From Spirochaetia bacterium (GTDB taxonomy: Bacteria; Spirochaetota; Spirochaetia; Treponematales; Treponemataceae), in NCBI GenBank assembly GCA_900769325.1, contig CAAGGF010000138.1, positions 1 to 42,660 of the forward strand: a DNA stretch of 42,660 nucleotides, read 5' to 3'. The translations under genes and the position numbers were made by a program. Every line of letters begins with the position of its first letter. Position 1 is the first letter of the stretch. Positions 17,001 through 25,712 of this stretch are shown in pieces. The notes under the pieces are model-generated. The model was not told the origin of the DNA. It worked only from the letters and a program-made list of their open reading frames with translations, and made no database searches.

Positions 17001-17887
17001 TGAATAAAATAAAACTCTTTTTTCTCTCTGGCATAATTTTATCTTCATTTTCACTTTTTTCCCAGGAATTAAAACAAAAAAAAATCGACTACACTTTCCT
17101 TGGAAGCGAAAAACCGTCTGTCATCGTGCTAAAAAAAAAATACACGACAACTCATTACAAATGGCTTTATGATATTTTAAACGATGCAGAATTTTTAAGA
17201 ATTTATGTAAGGCGGGAACTTGAAAAACGAAACATGCCTTCCTACATTGAATACCTTCCGCTTGTTGAATCAAATTACAATCCGAATGCAAAATCTTCTT
17301 CCGGTGCACTGGGACTTTGGCAGTTCATGCTGAACAGCGTAAAACCTTTTCTCACATGTAACGAATATATCGACGAACGAAAAGATCCTTGGTATTCAAC
17401 TCAGGCAGCCCTTTCAAAACTTCAAGACAACTACAAAATGTTCAACGACTGGCCGCTTGCAATAACAGCTTACAACTGCGGTGCAGGTTCTCTTTCGCGT
17501 ACTTTAAAAAAATCAGAAAAAAAAGATTTCTGGTATCTTATAGAACACAATCTTTTAAGTTCTCAGGCTTCTTCTTATTTTCAAAAACTCATCGCCATAG
17601 CCGATATATGCGAAAATCAGGAATTTTACGGCATTCCTTTTCCAACTGCAAGAAATTACCTTGGAAAAACAAAAGATTATCCGACAGACGATTTTGACTA
17701 TATAACAGTAACATCGAGCGTAAACCTTAAAGACCTTGCTCATGAAATGAGACTCGATGAACAGACGCTTTTAAACTTAAATTTAAGCCTCATAAAAGGA
17801 GTAACACCGCCGTTCACAGAATACAAAATCAGGCTTCCTTCAAAAATGAAAAAAACTGCCGAATATGCGCTTGAAAACTTAAATTAA
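17000..17887 (+). CDS. Membrane-bound lytic transglycosylase, SLT plus LysM (MltD-like)
   Basis: The real start is the ATG at 17000, overlapping the previous stop by one base. The frame extends upstream to 16877, but that part lies inside the lipoprotein gene and lacks a signal. From 17000 the protein has 295 residues with a signal peptide (MNKIKLFFLSGIILSSFSLF). The SLT family 1 domain has the catalytic Glu90 in PLVESNYNPNAKSS, then SGALGLWQFM and AITAYNCGAGSL. A C-terminal LysM-like segment (about 228-285) has ITVTSSVNLKDLAHEM. It cleaves the glycan strands of peptidoglycan in the periplasm. Confidence 0.9.
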   Translation: MNKIKLFFLSGIILSSFSLFSQELKQKKIDYTFLGSEKPSVIVLKKKYTTTHYKWLYDILNDAEFLRIYVRRELEKRNMPSYIEYLPLVESNYNPNAKSSSGALGLWQFMLNSVKPFLTCNEYIDERKDPWYSTQAALSKLQDNYKMFNDWPLAITAYNCGAGSLSRTLKKSEKKDFWYLIEHNLLSSQASSYFQKLIAIADICENQEFYGIPFPTARNYLGKTKDYPTDDFDYITVTSSVNLKDLAHEMRLDEQTLLNLNLSLIKGVTPPFTEYKIRLPSKMKKTAEYALENLN

Positions 17888-17923
17888 TTTTTTTTATTCC
17901 GATTATTAAAAAGGTGGTTTCTT

Positions 17924-19249
17924 ATGAAAAAAAATCTTTTTAAAATTATTTTTCTTTTAATCTGTTTAAAATCTTTTGCACAAATAATAGAAGTAAAAAG
18001 CAATGTAGACTGGACAAAAAGTCTTTTTTCCTCTGACATTTACCTTGATGTAAACAAAGCAAACATCTCAATGCCAGCCGGAAAATCAATCGCCACCAGC
18101 ATAATTTCAACAAAAAAACCGGTTCTAATAAAGCCGTTTATCCTCACCCTTTTTGTCGACAATACAGAAAGCCTTGACGATTCAGTTTTAAGCCAGAACA
18201 TAACATTAAAGCAGATAACAGAAATAATCGAAAACGGAAAACAAAGCGCAAACACATTCAGCCTCGACGGAAAAACTATTTCCACCCAAAACAGAATAAA
18301 TCTCAACGACATCGCATCTTTAATGACAAAACACAAAAACGCATACAGCCCTGAAGAAAGCCTTGAAACAGTTCCATCTAAAAAATTTTCAGGAATCATA
18401 ATCGATGCACGAGGCACTTATCCAGTTCACGGCGAATATGTAAAAAGTTCAGTTTATCCTTCGTTTTTCCCGAAAATCTGGGACGACGAAATGTCTTTAA
18501 TTTATGAAAAAAATTTCTGCGAAAAAGATGTAATTCAATCACTGGGAATGGTTCAGTTTCATTATTCAAACGACCTTTCAGAATACGAAAACAGAATCGG
18601 AAATGTTCCTCTTTATATAAAGGCAAAAAAAGTTTTCGGGCGAAACAGAACTGACCCCGTAATTTCAAAAAAAGATGCCTTAAAAATTCTTTCCGTTCCA
18701 GAAAATATCGAACTTTTAAAACAGGGAAAAGTCATAATTCTGCTTGATAAAGAAAATCTTGTATACGATGTAAAAGTTCCAGAAAAGAACAACGACTACT
18801 ACACTCTTTACCGTGAAATTAAAAAATATTATTTTGACAACAAAATCGACATTGAAATTTCAGACGGACCGGCGGGAATTGTATTCAGCGTAAATTTAAA
18901 ATTCATCCCGGATTCTCCTGTGCTCCTTCCAGAAGAACAGCCTAGAATCGAAAAAATTGCACGCACTCTTTCAGAAATCATCAAAAACAACGGCTTTACG
19001 ATTCTTGTCGAAGGACACACGGCAGATGTCGGAAAACCGATAGGCCAGATGAACCTTTCTATAGAACGAACAAGAACCGTAATGAACGCACTCATTGATG
19101 AAGGAATTCCAAAAGAACTTTTTACATACAAAGGTTACGGCGGAACAAAACCTGTTGCAACAAACGAAACCGAAGAAGGACGAGCTCAAAACCGAAGAGT
19201 AGACATCACCGCCCGTCCGAGAGCAACTTACATTCAAAGAGACTGGTAA
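17924..19249 (+). CDS. OmpA-family outer-membrane/periplasmic protein
   Basis: 441 residues. Signal peptide (MKKNLFKIIFLLICLKSFAQ), a large N-terminal region without a family I can name, and a C-terminal OmpA/MotB peptidoglycan-binding domain (about 320-435). The core of that domain is ILVEGHTADVGKPIGQMNLS, then SIERTRTVMNAL, YGGTKPVATNETEEGRAQNR and RVDI. The middle region (about 150-260, SGIIIDARGTYPVHGE) resembles a domain seen in spirochaetal OmpA-like proteins. SD AAAGGTGG. The gene ends one base from a convergent gene, with no room for a terminator. Confidence 0.88.
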   Translation: MKKNLFKIIFLLICLKSFAQIIEVKSNVDWTKSLFSSDIYLDVNKANISMPAGKSIATSIISTKKPVLIKPFILTLFVDNTESLDDSVLSQNITLKQITEIIENGKQSANTFSLDGKTISTQNRINLNDIASLMTKHKNAYSPEESLETVPSKKFSGIIIDARGTYPVHGEYVKSSVYPSFFPKIWDDEMSLIYEKNFCEKDVIQSLGMVQFHYSNDLSEYENRIGNVPLYIKAKKVFGRNRTDPVISKKDALKILSVPENIELLKQGKVIILLDKENLVYDVKVPEKNNDYYTLYREIKKYYFDNKIDIEISDGPAGIVFSVNLKFIPDSPVLLPEEQPRIEKIARTLSEIIKNNGFTILVEGHTADVGKPIGQMNLSIERTRTVMNALIDEGIPKELFTYKGYGGTKPVATNETEEGRAQNRRVDITARPRATYIQRDW

Positions 19250-19250
19250 A

Positions 19251-20183
19251 TTATCCTTTTATGGCACCAGCTGCAATTCCTTTTATGATGTATTTTTGAA
19301 GGAACAAATAGAATACGATAATTGGAATTGCAGAAATCGTAAGGCTTGCACACATAGGTCCGTAATCATTCATAAACTGACCGTTAAACCTCATCTGGGC
19401 AAGCTGAATCGTTCCCTGTTTTGCAACAATCGTCGGAAGCAAAAAGTCATTCCACAGCCACAAAGCATCAATTACAGCAATCGTAGCGATAATCGTTTTA
19501 ATAAGCGGAATTACAATCACAAAAAATGTATAGAATTTTCCGGCACCATCCATTGCAGCACTTTCTTCAAGTTCTTTTGGAACGCTTTTTATAAATCCGT
19601 GAAACATGAAAATCGCCTGCGGACAGCCTAAGCCCCAGTACATCGGAATAAGACCGTAGACGCTCATAAGATGAAGATCGCTTGCAAGCCCTCCAATTGG
19701 AACCATGATTATCTGAAACGGAATTACAATACTGAATGCAAAAAATCCGTATAAAATCCATGAAATTTTTGTATTGCTTCTTACAAGCCCGTAAGCACAC
19801 ATCGAAGAAAACAGAAGAATTCCGATTGTTCCGCAGACGGTAACTAAAAGCGTGTTAAAAAATACTTTTACGAAATTCATCTCTGTAAAAGCTTGAATAT
19901 AATTGTCGAAAAGCGAAAACCCGAATTTTTCAAATGCACTAGAAGAAGGAAGTCCGCCCGGATTTAAAATGATATCCTGATTCGGTCTGAAAGAATTTAT
20001 TACGACAAAAATCATAGGATATATGAAGAAAAACGCAAAAACAATCAGTGCCGCAAGCAAAGCCGCCTTTTTATGCCCGATTGTCTGAGGCTTTAAAAAC
20101 CATTCTTTTACAGACGAAAAAAATCCACGTTTTTTTAAATCTTCTTCATTTATTGCTTCACTATTTACAATTTTTTCACTCAT
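19251..20183 (-). CDS. Sugar ABC transporter permease (MalG type)
   Basis: 310 residues, six TM helices, with the EAA loop in ELEESAAMDGAGKFYTFFVIVIPL (about 215-238, read in two parts) that contacts the ATPase. An N-terminal cytoplasmic extension of about 35 residues (SEKIVNSEAINEEDLKKRGF) is longer than usual. Its start overlaps the MalF-type permease stop (TAATG). It forms the membrane channel with the next gene. No ATPase is encoded nearby, so a shared MsiK/UgpC-type ATPase is likely. Confidence 0.92.
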   Translation of the reverse strand: MSEKIVNSEAINEEDLKKRGFFSSVKEWFLKPQTIGHKKAALLAALIVFAFFFIYPMIFVVINSFRPNQDIILNPGGLPSSSAFEKFGFSLFDNYIQAFTEMNFVKVFFNTLLVTVCGTIGILLFSSMCAYGLVRSNTKISWILYGFFAFSIVIPFQIIMVPIGGLASDLHLMSVYGLIPMYWGLGCPQAIFMFHGFIKSVPKELEESAAMDGAGKFYTFFVIVIPLIKTIIATIAVIDALWLWNDFLLPTIVAKQGTIQLAQMRFNGQFMNDYGPMCASLTISAIPIIVFYLFLQKYIIKGIAAGAIKG

Positions 20184-21739
20184 TACGCATCAACCTCTTT
20201 TCTCTTCATTACGACAAGCTGAATTCCGGTAATAACAACGATTACAAGGAACAAGAGCATCGCTTTTGCATTTGCAAGACCCGCCTGTTTTAGCGAGAAT
20301 GCATTAAAATAAATATCCATTACAAACGGAACAGTTCCTGTTGAATAACCAGTCTGCCCTATCATCGCATAAATCAAGTCAAAACTCTTAAGTGCATTTG
20401 CAATAGTCAAAAAGAGCGAAATCGTAACTGAAGGCATCATCATAGGAAGTGTGATATACCTGAAACGCTGGAAACCTGTCGCACCATCGATTTTTCCGGC
20501 TTCAATTACATCTGTCGGAATATTCTGAAGGCCTGCAAGGTATACAATCATGTAATAACCGGCTCCCTGCCAAGTTGCAACAAGAACCAAAAGCCACGGA
20601 GTTTTTGCCGCATCAGTAATCCATTTTTCAACGCCCGTGATTTTTGGAAGAAGCTGAGAAAAAAGCATCGACCAGATTAATGCAACGATAACCATTGAAA
20701 GAACATTAGGAAGGAAGAACACAGTCCGTAGAATTTTCTGACCTTTAATTCCTGTGTCAAGTGCAAGAGCTAAAAGAAAGGCAAGAACATTTATTCCGAT
20801 TACAGAAAAAACTGCAAAAAACAGCGTAAAACCGATTACACCCATATTATAATTTGTAACACGGTAAATATCGGAAAGAAGTTCTTTTAATTCTGCAATT
20901 TTATAAATTGAATCAGAAACATTTGAAACTAACTTTTGAGATTCTTCAGATAAACCAAAATCAGAACAAAACGAAGAAGCAACCTGCTCAACCTTTAGAG
21001 AATCATATTCCATCGAAGCATTTTCAAGTGAAGAGAAAAAAGTCCTGACATCGTTTTTTGAAAGAAGATTCTGCTCTTTTACTTCAGGAAGATTGTAAAG
21101 CGTGTTTCGAAGAACAGATTTTTTATAATCATCCGTAAGCGAATATTCATAATAATCACGCTTTGAATCAGGCTTTCTTTTTGTTTTTAAAACATACGCT
21201 TCGTTCAAAAGTTTTAACGCTTCAGAATCGTTTTTTGCATTCTTTAAAATATTTTTTTCAAAATCCTCCTGCTCAATATCAACAGGAAGGTCAGATGATT
21301 TATTAAATTTGTAGACATCAGTTCTTGAAGGATAAAAATCTTTTGAAACATTTCCGGTGAAGATTTTTTTGTAATTATCAAGCCCTACAAATTTATTTTT
21401 TTCAGCTACATAATCAGTTTTTCTTATAACAGATTCCAATTTATATTTAGTGAAACCGTTTATAGATTCACGATGATATTCATTGTCGTCATTTAAAGTA
21501 TAAATTTCCTGAATAAAATTTCTGTCTTTCTGACTTAAATTTTTATTAAACAGGATTTTTGATTCAAATTCGTTTTTTTCAAGAGAAATAGGAGTCTTTG
21601 GAGTAAGACCGTCCCAGTTTGTAAACGATATACCGATTCCCCGCAAAAAGGGAAAAATAAAAAACACAAGATATAAAATAATACACGGAGTTACAAATGC
21701 AACGAAATATGAAACTCTCTTAACTTTTGATTCTACCAT
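20183..21739 (-). CDS. Sugar ABC transporter permease (MalF type) with a large extracytoplasmic insertion
   Basis: 518 residues, much longer than the usual 290-320 for CUT1 permeases. TM1 (about 9-31) is followed by GIGISFTNWDGL. A long soluble segment (about 40-305), rich in Lys, Asp and Ser, precedes the remaining TM helices. The EAA loop (AGLQNIPTDVIEAGKIDGAT) and the C-terminal fold are intact. E. coli MalF has a comparable periplasmic P2 domain that holds the binding protein; whether this one is homologous is unclear. It is followed by the MalG-type gene. Confidence 0.9.
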   Translation of the reverse strand: MVESKVKRVSYFVAFVTPCIILYLVFFIFPFLRGIGISFTNWDGLTPKTPISLEKNEFESKILFNKNLSQKDRNFIQEIYTLNDDNEYHRESINGFTKYKLESVIRKTDYVAEKNKFVGLDNYKKIFTGNVSKDFYPSRTDVYKFNKSSDLPVDIEQEDFEKNILKNAKNDSEALKLLNEAYVLKTKRKPDSKRDYYEYSLTDDYKKSVLRNTLYNLPEVKEQNLLSKNDVRTFFSSLENASMEYDSLKVEQVASSFCSDFGLSEESQKLVSNVSDSIYKIAELKELLSDIYRVTNYNMGVIGFTLFFAVFSVIGINVLAFLLALALDTGIKGQKILRTVFFLPNVLSMVIVALIWSMLFSQLLPKITGVEKWITDAAKTPWLLVLVATWQGAGYYMIVYLAGLQNIPTDVIEAGKIDGATGFQRFRYITLPMMMPSVTISLFLTIANALKSFDLIYAMIGQTGYSTGTVPFVMDIYFNAFSLKQAGLANAKAMLLFLVIVVITGIQLVVMKRKEVDA

Positions 21740-21754
21740 TATTGCCCCAAAGTG

Positions 21755-21788
21755 AAAAAAAACTGCCCCATTTTAGAAAACGGAGCAG
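21755..21788 (-). terminator. Internal terminator/attenuator between binding protein and permeases
   Basis: On the minus strand CTGCTCC pairs with GGGGCAG (stem extended by the neighbouring A/T pairs, one G-T), followed by eight T (21755-21762). It lies 19 nt after the binding-protein stop and 16 nt before the permease start. It should give many binding-protein messages and fewer permease messages. Confidence 0.7.
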
Positions 21789-21806
21789 CCTGATTATTTT
21801 TTAAAT

Positions 21807-23087
21807 TTATTTATTTCCAGCAACTAATGCCCATCTTTCGTCAATTCCTTTGATAACATCAGATGAGTTTGCCTTGTTCATCATGTATTTTTGAGCACCG
21901 TTTTTACAAGCATCTTCAAATACTTCTGAAGGATACTGTGAGAATGCCCAGCAATATGAACCTTTTTCTGCAACAGAATTCATAAGGTCTGCATAAGGAG
22001 TTCCAAGTGAAGAGAATTCTCCGTCGCGGAATGAATGTGTAAGTTTATATTCTGAAACCCAAAGATTTTTTCCTTCTTCTGCTGAAAGCCAGTTTAAGAA
22101 TTTTACAGCTGCAGCCTGTTTTTCTGGAGAAGACTGAGAAGAAATTCCGAATGTTGAGTCTACATCAGCATAGAATTTGTTTTTAGAAGCATCTTCAAAT
22201 ACCGGGAACGGAACAAAACCTGCATCAAGATTTGCATTGAATTTTTTAGCATCGATATATGACCACAATCCCTGAACCATCATTGCAGATTCACCTTTTG
22301 CAAATGACTGCTGCTGTTCGTTTCCGCCCATTTCTGAAGCGTTTTTGTTCATGTTATTTTTGTAGAAATCCATGATTTTAAAGAGTTTGTCTGTATCAAC
22401 ATCGCCGTAAGAAGCTTTACCTTTGTTCATGCTGTCGATAAATGCAGCTGGTTCAATTCCTTTTTCTGAAAGAAGTGCTGTGTGAACAAGAGTGATGAAG
22501 TGTCCTACTGACCAGTTTTCTTTTAAAAGTCCTGCAAACGGAACATAACCGGCTTCTTTTAAAGCATCGCATACATCTACAAGGTCTTCAAAAGTTTCTG
22601 GAGCCTCAATTCCAACTGATTTAAAAATTTCTTTATTATAGATAATACCGATTCCGGCATAATCCATTGGAAGTGCATACTGTTTTCCATTGTAAGAACC
22701 TGCAGGAAGGCTTGATGGAAGAACATTTTTCATACAGTCTTCTTTTGAAAGATCTTTTAAATAACCTTTTGAAGCGTATTCTGTAACGCGTGAATATGAC
22801 TGCATCTGAAGAATATCAGGAAGATCACCCTGTTCAGCACGAGCAGACATCTGAGCATCTGCATCGTTAGGAATGATAAGCATATCGATAGAAATGTTTG
22901 GATTTTCAGATTCGAATTTTTTTACAATATTCTTTAATCCTTCATCGTTTTCCTGCTTGTAATAATATAATTCAAGCTTTACTTTTTCTCCGCTTGCAGA
23001 ATTATTTGTTCCATTTTTTTTAGAACAACCAACAAATGCAGAAGCAATCATCACTGCTGCACAAACTTTTAAAACTGTTTTTTTCAT
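21807..23087 (-). CDS. Sugar ABC transporter substrate-binding lipoprotein (family 1)
   Basis: 426 residues. Lipoprotein signal ending at AFVGC (Cys21), then a typical CUT1 binding protein fold: LELYYYKQENDEGLKNIVKKF, YNGKQYALPMDYAGIGIIYN and FAKGESAMMVQGLWSY are the usual conserved stretches. It captures a sugar or oligosaccharide in the periplasm for the MalF/MalG-type permeases that follow. SD GGAGG. The promoter carries an operator-like dyad, so expression is probably repressed without inducer. The exact sugar cannot be read from the sequence. Confidence 0.92.
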   Translation of the reverse strand: MKKTVLKVCAAVMIASAFVGCSKKNGTNNSASGEKVKLELYYYKQENDEGLKNIVKKFESENPNISIDMLIIPNDADAQMSARAEQGDLPDILQMQSYSRVTEYASKGYLKDLSKEDCMKNVLPSSLPAGSYNGKQYALPMDYAGIGIIYNKEIFKSVGIEAPETFEDLVDVCDALKEAGYVPFAGLLKENWSVGHFITLVHTALLSEKGIEPAAFIDSMNKGKASYGDVDTDKLFKIMDFYKNNMNKNASEMGGNEQQQSFAKGESAMMVQGLWSYIDAKKFNANLDAGFVPFPVFEDASKNKFYADVDSTFGISSQSSPEKQAAAVKFLNWLSAEEGKNLWVSEYKLTHSFRDGEFSSLGTPYADLMNSVAEKGSYCWAFSQYPSEVFEDACKNGAQKYMMNKANSSDVIKGIDERWALVAGNK

Positions 23088-23121
23088 TATTTTCCTCCGA
23101 AAATATTTATCACTATGTAAA

Positions 23122-23149
23122 ATTATATTTCACAATTTTAAATTGTCAA
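23122..23149 (-). promoter_or_regulatory. Promoter with overlapping operator dyad of the sugar ABC operon
   Basis: On the minus strand: TTGACA (23144-23149), a 16-bp spacer and TATAAT (23122-23127), both consensus. A 15-bp inverted repeat, ACAATTT-T-AAATTGT (23132-23146), overlaps the -35 and spacer. This is the expected place for a repressor operator. The remaining bases up to the ugd start at 23289 hold no gene that I can support. Confidence 0.75.
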
Positions 23150-23288
23150 ATTTTTTATTTTTTAATTAACAAATTTTTAAAGGCTAAAAAAAACGGATAG
23201 AGAATTTTCTTCATAAAACAGCTGGCGAAGAGAAATGAAAGGGTGGAAATTACTAGAAACTTTATATAGAAAATATTAAACTGATTTT

Positions 23289-24467
23289 ATGAAAGAAAAA
23301 TTTAATATCACTGTAGCCGGCACAGGTTATGTAGGACTATCAATTTCAGTTCTTCTTGCACAAAATAATAATGTTACTGCCCTTGATTTAATTCAAGAAA
23401 AAGTCGATTTGATAAATCAAAAAAAATCTCCTATTCAAGATAAAGAAATTTCTGATTTTCTTTCAAACAAACCGTTAAATTTAACTGCAACTACAGATCA
23501 AAACAAAGCATATAAAAATCCAGACTTTATCATCATTGCAACTCCTACAGATTACGACAGCGAAAAAAACTTTTTCAACACATCATCTGTAGAATCAGTC
23601 ATTTCACTTGCAGAACAAAAATGCCCTTCCAGTACAATCATAATAAAATCTACAATTCCCGTAGGCTTTACAGAACGAATGAAAAAAGAACACCCTTCAC
23701 TGGAAATAATTTTTTCACCGGAATTTTTACGCGAAGGAAAAGCACTTTACGATAATCTTTATCCGTCCAGAATCATCGTAGGAAGTTCTTCTGAAAAAGC
23801 AAAAATTTTTGCAGAACTTTTAAAAAATTCAGCTTTAAAAAACGATATTCCTGTTCTTTTTATGAATTCAACAGAAGCAGAAGCTGTAAAACTTTTTGCA
23901 AATACATATCTTGCACTCAGAGTCGCATATTTTAACGAACTTGACACTTACGCTGAATTAAAAAATCTGAACACAAAATCAATTATCGACGGTGTATGCC
24001 TTGACCCAAGAATCGGGAATCACTACAACAACCCAAGTTTCGGCTACGGCGGCTACTGTCTTCCAAAAGATACAAAACAACTCAGGGCAAATTATCAGAA
24101 TGTTCCAAGCAATTTAATCGGTGCCATCGTAGAATCAAACGACACTCGAAAAAATCATATTGCCTCAATGATTCTTTCTAAAAAACCGGAAACTGTCGGA
24201 ATCTACAGACTTACCATGAAATCAAATTCTGACAATTTCAGGGCAAGTGCAATTCAAGACATAATGAAAAAAATCCGTGCAGAAGGCATAAAAGTCATTA
24301 TCTATGAACCAAGTCTTTCTTCTTCAGAATATGAAAAATACCCCGTAATAAATGATTTAAAAAAATTTAAAGATGAATGTGATGTTATCATCGCAAACAG
24401 AATGAACGAAGAACTTCAGGATGTAAAGCAAAAAATATACACAAGAGATTTATATTCAAGAGACTAA
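23289..24467 (+). CDS. ugd: UDP-glucose 6-dehydrogenase
   Basis: 392 residues. Oxidises UDP-glucose to UDP-glucuronate with two NAD+. Rossmann motif GTGYVGLS (about 11-18), then IKSTIPVGFTERM, SPEFLREGKALYDNLYPSRI, the central helix region FANTYLALRVAYFNELDTYA, and the catalytic cysteine in GYGGYCLPKDTKQL (Cys257). Length and motifs match the short Ugd type. First gene of the plus-strand glycan operon; one base separates it from the glycosyltransferase. No strong SD or promoter is visible (the bases before ATG are AT-rich). A related UDP-ManNAc dehydrogenase is a less likely alternative. Confidence 0.9.
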   Translation: MKEKFNITVAGTGYVGLSISVLLAQNNNVTALDLIQEKVDLINQKKSPIQDKEISDFLSNKPLNLTATTDQNKAYKNPDFIIIATPTDYDSEKNFFNTSSVESVISLAEQKCPSSTIIIKSTIPVGFTERMKKEHPSLEIIFSPEFLREGKALYDNLYPSRIIVGSSSEKAKIFAELLKNSALKNDIPVLFMNSTEAEAVKLFANTYLALRVAYFNELDTYAELKNLNTKSIIDGVCLDPRIGNHYNNPSFGYGGYCLPKDTKQLRANYQNVPSNLIGAIVESNDTRKNHIASMILSKKPETVGIYRLTMKSNSDNFRASAIQDIMKKIRAEGIKVIIYEPSLSSSEYEKYPVINDLKKFKDECDVIIANRMNEELQDVKQKIYTRDLYSRD

Positions 24468-24468
24468 A

Positions 24469-25632
24469 ATGAAAAAGATAACTTTTTTAACAGGACACAA
24501 CTGGAAATCAAACAGATTAGGCGGCTTTCATAAATTTACAGAAGAAGCATTAAAAAATTCAATAGAAGTAATTTTTTTCAGTTTTCCCCGCCCCTATTAT
24601 TCGTACTTTCAACATCAGGAACTTTACAACAAAAAAACAATAAAGGCCCTTCAGAAAGGCATTGTCTATAATGAACACAATTCAAAACTCACAAATGTTA
24701 CTCTTTCAACATTTAAACTTCCAAATTTTTTCAATAAATTCTTTTCTGATTCACTTATGAACGCTTTTGAAAGAACTTCACTTTCATCATTTAAAAAATT
24801 TGCAAAAAAATATTTTGAAGGCACAGATGTGTTCGTTTTTGAAAGCTGCGATGCTATGATTTTCTTACAAAAATTAAAGAAAATGTTCCCGACGTCAAAA
24901 TTCGTTTACAGACCGAGCGACCCTTTAATGTACGACGGGGCTTTAAGTCGCTATGTCAAAAACGAAACTGAAATGCTTTTAAATGCCGATTTAAATATTA
25001 TCGTAAACAAAGAAGGCCTTGAACTTTATAAAAGAAAAATTCCAGATTTTGAAAAAAAAGCAAAATATGTTCTGTTAAGTAACGGAGTTGACATTGAATC
25101 ATATAAAAAAAAATATCCAGTTCCGCCTTTACTAAAAAAAGAAAACACAGTTTTATATGTCGGAGCATGGGATGTAGAATGGAATCTCCTTTTTGAAGCT
25201 GCTGAAAAAACTCCTTCCTTTAATTATATTGTTGTTTGCCCGAATTACCCGGATTCAAAAATTCAGGAAAAAATAAAAAATTATCAAAACCTTTTTTATG
25301 TCCCGGGAATAAAACCAGAAGAAGTTCCTTGCTGGATAACAAACTGTTCTGTAGTCATGGTTCCATATATTACTGATTTTTACAAAAACCGTCCTCTTGG
25401 AATCACTGCAAAATATTATCAGGCAATGGCAGCAGAAAAACCGATTGTCACCTACTGCGATACCCCAAAACTAAAAGAAGCAGGAATTTCTGTAACTTAC
25501 ACATACAGCGATTTTATTCAGGAAGTAGAAAAAGCAATGAGTAAAAAATCAGTTTCATATAATTTTGACTTAACAGACAGAAAGTGGTCCTCAATTACTT
25601 CAAAATTCATTGAACTATTAAAAAAATTATAA
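24469..25632 (+). CDS. GT-B glycosyltransferase, GumK-like (putative glucuronosyltransferase)
   Basis: 387 residues without TM helices. The N-terminus (FLTGHNWKSNRLGGFHKFTE, then EVIFFSFPRP) resembles the GumK/GT70 family, which transfers glucuronic acid from UDP-GlcA. The central YRPSDPLMYDGA and the C-terminal donor-side half (VLYVGAWDVEWNLLFEAA, then VVMVPYITDFYKNRPLGITAKYYQAMAAEKPIV, split by the fold) fit a GT-B fold. It sits immediately after ugd, which makes UDP-GlcA, and that supports the guess. The family call rests on recalled similarity, not a search. Confidence 0.65.
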   Translation: MKKITFLTGHNWKSNRLGGFHKFTEEALKNSIEVIFFSFPRPYYSYFQHQELYNKKTIKALQKGIVYNEHNSKLTNVTLSTFKLPNFFNKFFSDSLMNAFERTSLSSFKKFAKKYFEGTDVFVFESCDAMIFLQKLKKMFPTSKFVYRPSDPLMYDGALSRYVKNETEMLLNADLNIIVNKEGLELYKRKIPDFEKKAKYVLLSNGVDIESYKKKYPVPPLLKKENTVLYVGAWDVEWNLLFEAAEKTPSFNYIVVCPNYPDSKIQEKIKNYQNLFYVPGIKPEEVPCWITNCSVVMVPYITDFYKNRPLGITAKYYQAMAAEKPIVTYCDTPKLKEAGISVTYTYSDFIQEVEKAMSKKSVSYNFDLTDRKWSSITSKFIELLKKL

Positions 25633-25712
25633 TAAAATTAAAAAAGTTATGTAAAAAACATACTCAAATTTTCAAGGGAGTACAGTATTTTCTATCAATA
25701 CTTAAAATCAAA

